NCBI GenBank assembly: GCA_031276055.1 | Contig: JAISNW010000082.1 | Span: 1-8,113, forward strand | Direction of reading: 5' to 3' | Source: Deferribacteraceae bacterium | GTDB taxonomy: Bacteria; Chrysiogenota; Deferribacteres; Deferribacterales; JAISNW01 | DNA length: 8,113 nt | Shown: in pieces, positions 1-5,318 of the stretch | Position numbering within the stretch: the first letter of the stretch is position 1 | Layout of the letters: each line of letters begins with the position of its first letter | Made by a program: the position numbers and the translations under genes | Notes under the pieces: model-generated | Told to the model about the DNA's origin: nothing | The model's input: only the letters and a program-made list of their open reading frames with translations | Databases searched by the model: none

Positions 1-138
1 ACAGCCAGCCGGACATATGCAGCAGTCACACGAGGCGGTCAAACAGTAAGCCAAGAAGCGATGCTCAATGCAATGTTCGAAGAATTTAAACAGATCATCT
101 ACCAACTCTCTCAACAAAATAGCCAGATTCTCAACTAG
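1..138 (+). CDS. 3' end of an unidentified plus-strand gene (partial)
   Basis: The plus frame is open from base 1 and ends at TAG 136-138, giving the last 45 residues of a protein whose start lies outside the window. The tail reads like a real protein: a Gly/Thr/Ala-rich stretch followed by an amphipathic, Gln-rich helix ending in QQNSQILN. The opposite strand, which is the continuation of the methylase frame, gives an implausible Cys-rich peptide here, so I take the plus strand as the coding one. GC content of the first 60 bases (about 57%) is well above that of the neighbouring methylase. No family is recognised; a phage or other mobile-element structural protein would fit the helix-rich tail, but this is only a guess. 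The stop codon falls exactly where methylase similarity appears to end. Confidence 0.5.
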   Translation, partial: TASRTYAAVTRGGQTVSQEAMLNAMFEEFKQIIYQLSQQNSQILN

Positions 139-1419
139 GAGAACGAGCAATCTCCCTTTATTAACAATATTTGCAATATAATTCATGAAATAGAAACCTT
201 TTGTTGGATCGCTCTTTGTCTGCGTATTCCAACTTTTTGAAAACAGATTTGGCAGATATTTTTTGGGTGAATTATAAGGCGGATTCATAAGCACAACACT
301 AATATCCAACCCTCTTATCCATTCACCCTGTTCAAAACAGTTTCCTTTCCTAACATTTGAATTGCCATCGCCGTGTATGAGCATATTTGTAGCAGAAAGA
401 CCAAACGCTTTTTCCTCATACTCTATTCCGTATATCTGGTGTGCTTTAACATGATTTCGCTCGGCGTCTGTTTCACAATTTCGTAATGCCTGCGTCATTG
501 CCTGAACTAGAAAAGACCCGCTGCCGCAAGTTGGATCAAGAATGCGGGAGTTTTTATTAATTTTTGCAACCTTACACATAAAATGAACTATATGATCGGG
601 GGTAAATGCTTGATTTTTATCCTTTTTGCCAACGTATTTGTTAAATGTGGTAAAAAACAGATTTAATAGATCTTGCCCTTCATCCGTTTCATCATTTATA
701 AACGGCAATATCCTTTCATTGATATAATCAAGCGCCCGCACCAGATTATCGGACGAGAGTTCGCAGACATCCTGCTCCCTCAACACTTTTTTATCTAAAA
801 TGACCAGTTTTTCTGCTCTAGCTATATCTTGATTCAATAGGCTCTCGAGAACGGAACGGATGCCGCCTATTATCTGGGAATTTGTCATCTGCTTGTTATA
901 AATTATCCGATTTTTTATGGCAAGCAGGCATGTCCCAACAAATTGGCTTCGCAATGCTTCTCCTATTCCAAATTCATGCAGCATCTCATTTAGCCTGTAT
1001 GTCGCCGAGATAACTTTCTGTTTATCGTTTACTCCTACATTTGTAAAATATCTTTCGTATTCCGATATTGTTTTTATCTTTTTATCAGCAATGGGTTCTC
1101 CATTTTGCCATACTTTTATCGTGTCGTCTTCTGTATTTGCTAAAATTGCGATTATATTATTGCCTGTCAACTCTTCCTCAAGAGCGGTATAGGCGAATAG
1201 CTGCTTTTCATCTTTTTTTGTCTGTTTTGCTTTTGTTTCAACTAGAACGGAAAGATTGTTTTTCACAAAGCGAATATCAATGAATTTATGAGCGCGAAAG
1301 TTGCCTTCTATTCTCTCAATTTTCCGTCCCAATGCTTTTTGATAGCTCCATTCACCCGTTTCCAGATTTGAAGTAATAAATTCACGCCCAATGCAATTTG
1401 ATATATCGATGCGCTGCAC
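139..1419 (-). pseudogene. Truncated restriction-modification protein: nuclease-like N-terminus plus N6-adenine DNA methylase
   Basis: About 427 residues can be read without a stop. The N-terminal region has a PD-(D/E)XK-like pattern (D48, then E61-T-K63, then Q73), as in type IIG/IIB enzymes and HsdR N-termini. It is followed by a helical linker and an HsdM-type N6_Mtase core with SAM motif I DPTCGSGSFL (from residue 295) and catalytic NPPY (379-382). The gene would bind SAM and methylate adenine, and possibly cut DNA. Conservation runs through KGFYFMNYIANIVNKGRLLVLL and then stops where the family normally continues with Pro and the rest of the catalytic domain. The frame stays open to base 1, but bases 1-138 look antisense to another gene. 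The target-recognition region is missing, so the product is probably inactive. The GTG at 1419 is chosen because GGAG lies 6 nt upstream; TTG 1431 would overlap that site. The gene is clearly more AT-rich than the genes to its right, which suggests horizontal acquisition. Confidence 0.85.
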
Positions 1420-1425
1420 TATAAT

Positions 1426-1429
1426 CTCC
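1426..1429 (-). promoter_or_regulatory. Ribosome binding site deciding the methylase GTG start
   Basis: GGAG stands 6 nt before GTG 1419-1417. An in-frame TAA at 1434-1432 limits any longer start to the TTG at 1431, which would sit on top of this site. Only 38 bp separate this gene from the OadG-like gene, with no convincing promoter between, so transcription probably reads through from upstream. Confidence 0.55.
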
Positions 1430-1457
1430 AATTAGGCAGGAACAGTCTGTATTGAAA

Positions 1458-1799
1458 CTACCTATATCTAGATTTTGACGTCCCTCTAGTGCCCCACCCG
1501 TCTGGGTGGCGCGCTGCATGCCCAATCATATAAACAGACCTTACCTGTAAATTCTGGTTATATTCGTAAACCGCCGCGCTTATCGCCGCAACAATCATCG
1601 GATCAACTTTATCAACAGAAACGATGGGGCTCTCTGTGGGCATTGGGATGCGGTATTTTAAGATAAAGTGTTCCAGTTTCGCTATAAGAAGCACGCTCAA
1701 AAAAACTATCAACAGCACAAGAAAATCTATCCCAACCCCTACCGCTGCAAAGGAGAAGGCGTCAGACACAGAGGCTATATTTACAACTGCTTTTTCCAC
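1458..1799 (-). CDS. OadG-type small membrane subunit of a Na+-pumping decarboxylase
   Basis: This 113-aa protein has one hydrophobic segment (about residues 24-42, FLVLLIVFLSVLLIA) and then a charged cytoplasmic tail with VDPMIVAAISAAVYEY (66-80), the usual small-helix signature of OadG/MmdD-like subunits. It should anchor the soluble carboxyltransferase to the membrane decarboxylase and help assemble a sodium pump that couples decarboxylation of methylmalonyl-CoA (or a related acid) to Na+ export. It starts with GTG at 1799, 8 bp after the carboxyltransferase stop, with AGGAGG overlapping that stop, so the pair is surely cotranscribed and probably translationally coupled. The last 20 or so residues contain an imperfect W-x-x-x-G ending typical of the family, but they are encoded over a strong DNA hairpin. 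Identity is inferred from topology, tail motif and neighbour. Confidence 0.8.
   Translation of the reverse strand: MEKAVVNIASVSDAFSFAAVGVGIDFLVLLIVFLSVLLIAKLEHFILKYRIPMPTESPIVSVDKVDPMIVAAISAAVYEYNQNLQVRSVYMIGHAARHPDGWGTRGTSKSRYR
1494..1509. repeat. Perfect hairpin inside the 3' end of the OadG-like gene
   Basis: CCACCC (1494-1499) and GGGTGG (1504-1509) form a 6-bp GC-rich stem with a GTCT tetraloop. It lies within codons for HPDGW near the C-terminus. No T-run follows on either strand, so it is not a classical terminator. It could be part of a short repetitive element or an mRNA 3' stabiliser. Confidence 0.5.
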
Positions 1800-1803
1800 T
1801 ATT

Positions 1804-1809
1804 CCTCCT
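1804..1809 (-). promoter_or_regulatory. Shine-Dalgarno overlapping a stop codon
   Basis: AGGAGG spans the last two bases of the carboxyltransferase TAG and the gap before GTG 1799, leaving only 4 nt as spacer. A ribosome finishing the upstream gene would end on the site, which points to coupled, balanced production of the two subunits. It also supports the GTG start of the OadG-like protein. Confidence 0.7.
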
Positions 1810-3361
1810 ATAAAGGCATAAGCCCATGTTTTTTCATTGGGCGGTTTTCCCGTTTAGATGCAAGCAGCTCTAAATTTACAGCTATATAAGATTTTGTTTC
1901 AGCAGGCTCAATAATATTATGAATATACCCCCGCGCCGCCGCCGTATAAGGTGAGGAAAATTGGCTTTTATACTCTGCTACAAGCTCCGCCGTCTTCTTT
2001 TTGCGATCTGAAGACTCTTTAAGCTGTTTGGAATATAAAAGAGCAACCGCCCCTTCCGCACCCATAACAGCAACCTCAGCAGAGGGCCATGCAGCAACTC
2101 TATCCGCCCCCATATCCTTTCCGCACATGGCAAGGTATGCACCGCCATAGGCTTTGCGGACAATAATTGTAATTTTAGGAATGGTAGACGCCGAGTAAGC
2201 AAAGATCATCTTTGCGCCATGCCTTATAATCCCTCCGAACTCCTGCTCTTTACCGGGCAAAAAGCCGGGCACATCCACAAAGGTGACCACCGGCACATTG
2301 AATGCATCGCAAAAGCGGATGAACCCCGCCGCTTTGTCAGAGGAGTTTATATCCAATACCCCCCCTTTTACCATAGGCTGGTTGGCGACGATGCCCACAG
2401 TTCTGCCGTTTATGCGACCAAAACCTACAATAATATTAGGGGCAAAGCGCGCCCGCACTTCAAGAAAATCTTCCCGATCCACCACCCTAAAGATGATGCT
2501 GCGCATATCATAGGGCTGTCTTGGATTATCAGGGATAATATCGTTTAACAGCGGGTCGGGCTCTAGCACCTCCCGCCTATCGCTGTATCTGATTGGAGGT
2601 TCTTCAGTGTTATTGGAAGGGAGAAAGGCGAGGAGTTTGCGGACAATGCCCATAGCCTGCTCTTCAGAATCCGCCTCAAAGTGGATAACGCCTGAACGTT
2701 CAGCGTGGCTGTCTGCACCGCCTAACTCTTCGGCTGAAATCTCTTCGCCTATGATCTCTTTTATTATCTTAGGTCCTGTAATATACATCTGCCCCTGGTT
2801 CCTTACGAGTATAATAAAGTCTGTAAGGGCGGGGGAGTAAGCCGCTCCGCCCGCACACGAACCTGCAATAACGCTTATTTGAGGGACAAGCCCGCTCATT
2901 AAAACATTGCGGTAAAATATCTGCCCATAGCCCGAAAGGGCGTCTACCCCTTCCTGAACACGCGCTCCGCCGGAGTCGTTAATAAATACAAAGGGGACTC
3001 CCGCCTTCATCGCCCCATCCATTACATCACAAACCTTACGAGCGCCCTCTAAACCTACAGTTCCTGCTAATGCGGTAAAATCTTGGCTGCCTATATATAC
3101 AGGTCTGCCGTCAACAAGACCATAGCCTGTGACCACGCCTTCAGCGGGTATCTCTTTATCTTTCATATCAAAATTTGTTGAGTGGTGCTTTACAAAGAGG
3201 CTTGTTTCTTGAAAACTTCCATAGTCGCAAAGGGCGTCTATCCGCTCCCTAGCGGTAAGCATCCCTTTAGCGCGGCGTTTTGCAATTATATCTTCTCCGC
3301 CGCCGAGTTTAAGTTTCTCGCGGCGCGTTAAAAGCTCATCTATTAGATCATACATTCCCAT
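1808..3361 (-). CDS. mmdA: Carboxyltransferase (alpha) subunit of methylmalonyl-CoA decarboxylase / acyl-CoA carboxylase
   Basis: The 517-aa length and both crotonase-fold halves match the MmdA/PccB family. The N-terminal half has NDSGGARVQEG (128-138) and the oxyanion-hole segment GSCAGGAAYSPA (167-178); the C-terminal half has GFLPG (366-370), RKAYGGAYLAM (402-412) and AWPSAEVAVMGAEGAV (424-439). It transfers a carboxyl group between an acyl-CoA and biotin on a carrier protein in the cytoplasm. The family alone does not separate decarboxylase alpha subunits from propionyl-CoA carboxylase beta subunits. The OadG-like gene 8 bp downstream favours a sodium-pumping methylmalonyl-CoA decarboxylase, as in propionate- or succinate-forming anaerobes. 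The ATG at 3361 is preferred over the Met at residue 3 because AGGAG (3374-3370) lies 8 nt before it. The biotin carrier and membrane beta subunits that often follow are absent here. Confidence 0.92.
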   Translation of the reverse strand: MGMYDLIDELLTRREKLKLGGGEDIIAKRRAKGMLTARERIDALCDYGSFQETSLFVKHHSTNFDMKDKEIPAEGVVTGYGLVDGRPVYIGSQDFTALAGTVGLEGARKVCDVMDGAMKAGVPFVFINDSGGARVQEGVDALSGYGQIFYRNVLMSGLVPQISVIAGSCAGGAAYSPALTDFIILVRNQGQMYITGPKIIKEIIGEEISAEELGGADSHAERSGVIHFEADSEEQAMGIVRKLLAFLPSNNTEEPPIRYSDRREVLEPDPLLNDIIPDNPRQPYDMRSIIFRVVDREDFLEVRARFAPNIIVGFGRINGRTVGIVANQPMVKGGVLDINSSDKAAGFIRFCDAFNVPVVTFVDVPGFLPGKEQEFGGIIRHGAKMIFAYSASTIPKITIIVRKAYGGAYLAMCGKDMGADRVAAWPSAEVAVMGAEGAVALLYSKQLKESSDRKKKTAELVAEYKSQFSSPYTAAARGYIHNIIEPAETKSYIAVNLELLASKRENRPMKKHGLMPL

Positions 3362-3392
3362 TTAATATTCTCCTACGGTTATTGGGGTTTTC

Positions 3393-3421
3393 ACTTTATT
3401 GCCTACATAACTTTTTTGCAA
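3393..3421 (-). promoter_or_regulatory. Candidate promoter of the decarboxylase operon
   Basis: On the minus strand TTGCAA (3421-3416) is followed after 17 bp by TAAAGT (3398-3393); each matches four of six consensus bases. The transcript would begin near 3386 and carry a leader of about 25 nt with AGGAG before the ATG at 3361. The site lies in an AT-rich 208-bp gap, so a chance match is possible. Confidence 0.4.
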
Positions 3422-3509
3422 GTTCTTATTTTTTTGAGTTTTGTTAAAATAACGGACACTTTGCTAAGATATGATGCATACTTTTCACTTTTGATAGGAC
3501 AACAAGGCT

Positions 3510-3543
3510 AAAGCCTACACGCATATGGTGTTGTGCAGGCTTT
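3510..3543 (-). terminator. Hairpin after the Sel1-repeat gene, possible terminator
   Basis: AAAGCCTACAC (3510-3520) pairs with GTGCAGGCTTT (3533-3543) over 11 positions with one A-C mismatch, around a 12-nt loop. It lies 27 bp past the stop of the Sel1 gene. The run after the stem is only TTTAG on the minus strand, so intrinsic termination would be weak. The lower arm can also pair locally as AGGCT-AA-AGCCT (3505-3516). Confidence 0.45.
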
Positions 3544-3569
3544 ATCTATCTTTGTAAAGTTTAGGATGG

Positions 3570-4367
3570 TCAGTTTATAAGAGGGTATCTCTTTTTCAAC
3601 TCATCTCTAAGGCTGATAGCCCTTCTCTTTTCAGATTCGTCCAGCTCTTTGTCGCACTTTTCCTGAACCTTAGGATCGTTAGGAATATACAGCCAAGCGC
3701 AGCCTGTAACAAGGTCGTTAGTGAACCCAATCTGCCCTTCATAAAAGAGGTTTCCGAGGCTAACCTGTGCTTCTGTGTAGCCGTGGCGGGCTGAAAGGCG
3801 GAAATACATGGATGCCTGCTGGGTATCTTGAACCACCCCTTCGCCGTGCTCATACATCAGACCTAGCATAAATTGAGCCTGGCTTATCGCTCTGATCCGT
3901 TCTGCTGTTTTTTCTCTCTCTTCTACAGGCAGATGAGAAAGATCAGTATCCTCAGGGTAAACCTGCTTTGCCGCTTTCATAAGCCATAGCCGTGATTGGC
4001 TTAGGTCTTTGGCAACCCCCTTGCCCTCATGATACATATAGCCTAAGTTTACCTGAGCGGCAACGGAATTTGCTTTATCGGAAGCATCTTTAAGCGGTTT
4101 ATAAGCCTTTTCTTGAACTTTGGGGTCGGAACTGTTTAAGTAGATGTTGCCCAGCATGACTGCCGAATCGTAGTTGCCCTTGCTATAAGCCCTTGCAAAC
4201 CACTTTTCAGCTTCAGCGGCATTGCCCGCATGAAAATAATAGAGCCCCACGCCGTGCTGCGCCTCAACATCTCCTGCTTCAGCTTTCTTCAAAGCAGAGG
4301 CAAGTTCACTCTGCGCAAAAGCATTGAAGGAGAACAAAATTAAACTAACGATCAGAAACTTTTTCAT
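3570..4367 (-). CDS. Secreted Sel1-repeat (TPR-like) protein
   Basis: The 265-aa product starts with a clear signal peptide: MKK, a hydrophobic core and AFA-QS, with cleavage expected after residue 18. The body carries four to five Sel1-like repeats (about residues 36-67, 68-99, 104-136, 164-195 and 199-228), seen as A-x-x-x-LGxxYxxGxGV-x-x-D-x-x-x-A-x-x-W/YxxxAAxxG. The best copies are VNLGYMYHEGKGVAKD and FMLGLMYEHGEGVVQD. Such proteins are alpha-alpha solenoids that bind partner proteins, usually in the periplasm or at the envelope; no enzyme activity is suggested. Charged insertions at about 139-160 and 240-260 break the repeat rhythm. DPKVQEK occurs twice (81-87 and 231-237). GAGGTG lies 9 nt before the ATG. 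The partner is unknown; the pilin-like gene upstream is separated by a terminator. Confidence 0.85.
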   Translation of the reverse strand: MKKFLIVSLILFSFNAFAQSELASALKKAEAGDVEAQHGVGLYYFHAGNAAEAEKWFARAYSKGNYDSAVMLGNIYLNSSDPKVQEKAYKPLKDASDKANSVAAQVNLGYMYHEGKGVAKDLSQSRLWLMKAAKQVYPEDTDLSHLPVEEREKTAERIRAISQAQFMLGLMYEHGEGVVQDTQQASMYFRLSARHGYTEAQVSLGNLFYEGQIGFTNDLVTGCAWLYIPNDPKVQEKCDKELDESEKRRAISLRDELKKRYPLIN

Positions 4368-4431
4368 AATTTACAACACCTCTATAATTTTGAAAAAACC
4401 ATACGCACGCCTAAGCATAGCAGATTCGCAC

Positions 4432-4464
4432 AAAAAGGCAAGAGTCAACTATCCCCTCTCTTGC
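4432..4464 (-). terminator. Intrinsic terminator of the pilin-like gene
   Basis: On the minus strand GCAAGAG (4464-4458) and CTCTTGC (4444-4438) form a perfect 7-bp stem with a 13-nt loop. One C and then TTTTT (4436-4432) follow. It begins 4 bp after the pilin-like stop codon, so that gene is very likely monocistronic and the Sel1-repeat gene needs its own promoter. Confidence 0.8.
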
Positions 4465-4468
4465 TTTA

Positions 4469-5149
4469 TTAGAATATCTTATAGGCAAATTTGCTATATT
4501 GTTCAGAGACATTGTCGCAGTTATAGTCGTATACCTTCCCCCACTTGTTTACCTCGCCCGCGATATCCACGCCGCCGTCAAAAGTGCGGACAGAACCTGT
4601 TAGAATATGCGAGTCGTCTAAAAGAACTTCTGCATTGCAGGCGATAAGGTTATGAATGTTATTTTCCCTCTCTGTGGGTTCTGTTTTGTCTGAATCTTCT
4701 CTGTTTATCCCTAAGCCGATATTCAAACAGAGGTTAGAGGCTTCGTCTGTTCCCATATGAAAACCAACCCCAGAGGAATTATCAGGGTCCGGCGCGCAAT
4801 ATTGAAGTTGATAGGCGGTGCGCTCGCTGGTGTTTCTGGCGAACTTGCTCCTGAGGTCTTTTTCTTCAATGCCAAGCCCCACCAATGCGTAGGTATTTAA
4901 GCGCCTTGCATACGTATTGCCGCTGGAGGTGTTGTCATACTCCTTTGGAAATCTATTGTTGGCGGCAGCATAGGTGGAGAGTGCGGATTCAAACTTAGCT
5001 AACTTGTTGAGCTCTGAGCGCACCTGAGCATTAGCCAAAACATCTGTGCCGCCTATAGCCATAGCAGCTATAATTCCAATAACAACAAGGACTATAGCAA
5101 GCTCAACTAAAGTGAACCCACAAAAACCCTTGGCAACCCCTTTATCCAT
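4469..5149 (-). CDS. Type IV pilin / pseudopilin-like protein with N-terminal methylation motif
   Basis: The 226-aa protein has a short leader ending in CG, then FTLVELAIVLVVIGIIAAMA (12-31), the type IV prepilin signature. Prepilin peptidase would cut after Gly11, and Glu16 is the conserved Glu5 of the mature protein. The segment 12-32 is also the membrane helix before pilus assembly. A helical stretch with the usual ELNKLAKFESALSTYAAANNRFP pattern follows, then a globular domain with no family I recognise. The mature part has four cysteines (118, 141, 171, 211), so two disulfides are possible. It would be a subunit of a type IV pilus, type II secretion or competence pseudopilus, but no assembly gene is present nearby. 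GGAG lies 6 nt before the ATG. A strong promoter and a terminator frame the gene as a single unit. Confidence 0.87.
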   Translation of the reverse strand: MDKGVAKGFCGFTLVELAIVLVVIGIIAAMAIGGTDVLANAQVRSELNKLAKFESALSTYAAANNRFPKEYDNTSSGNTYARRLNTYALVGLGIEEKDLRSKFARNTSERTAYQLQYCAPDPDNSSGVGFHMGTDEASNLCLNIGLGINREDSDKTEPTERENNIHNLIACNAEVLLDDSHILTGSVRTFDGGVDIAGEVNKWGKVYDYNCDNVSEQYSKFAYKIF

Positions 5150-5167
5150 CTTTAGCTCCCTTCCACA

Positions 5168-5311
5168 TTAAATCACACAGATAACGCCTTCAGCAACTTC
5201 TACAAAATACGCAGGGCTATTATATAACTTTGTCTTACCTCTGGCAACAAAAAAAGATTCTTTAGCTATTTCTGATTCATAGGCGTTAATATCCTGAAAT
5301 ATCCACTGAGA
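5168..5311 (-). other. 47-codon open frame without a start codon, perhaps a gene remnant
   Basis: Between the ATPase and the pilin-like gene, the minus frame is open from after a TAA at 5314-5312 to TAA 5170-5168. Its translation is protein-like (for example NAYESEIAKESFFVARGKTK), with balanced charged and hydrophobic residues. It has no ATG, TTG or usable GTG and no ribosome binding site. It also overlaps the strong promoter of the pilin-like gene. It may be a decayed gene end or simply chance. Confidence 0.2.
5219..5247 (-). promoter_or_regulatory. Strong sigma70-like promoter of the pilin-like gene
   Basis: On the minus strand TTGCCA (5247-5242, five of six) is followed after exactly 17 bp by a perfect TATAAT (5224-5219). 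Transcription would start near 5212, giving a leader of about 60 nt with GGAG ahead of ATG 5149. This is the closest consensus match in the window and suggests constitutive, high expression. Confidence 0.75.
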
Positions 5312-5318
5312 TTATAAA

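Noticed and set aside
1..138. Continuation of the methylase frame to the window edge as real coding sequence
   Set aside because: The peptide has five Cys in its last 16 residues, does not match the family's expected continuation, and the opposite strand encodes a more plausible protein end.
917..1283. Plus-strand open frames of 71-91 codons in the left part
   Set aside because: They lie antisense to the methylase frame, have Ser/Phe/Leu-rich antisense-like composition and lack ribosome binding sites.
1978..2840. Plus- and minus-strand open frames of 74-109 codons inside the carboxyltransferase gene
   Set aside because: They are shadows of a well-conserved 517-aa gene in other frames.
4324..4647. 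Plus-strand 107-codon frame across the Sel1/pilin gap
   Set aside because: It is antisense to the pilin-like gene, crosses its terminator and has an Arg/Cys-rich composition typical of shadow frames.
5182..5288. 8-bp inverted repeat TAACGCCT / AGGCGTTA flanking the pilin promoter
   Set aside because: The arms are 91 bp apart and straddle the promoter; a match of this length can arise by chance and no element boundary or target duplication is visible.
5288..5304. Direct repeat GGATATT-TCA-GGATATT after the ATPase stop
   Set aside because: Only two short copies, with no array structure; it is not a CRISPR or iteron set.
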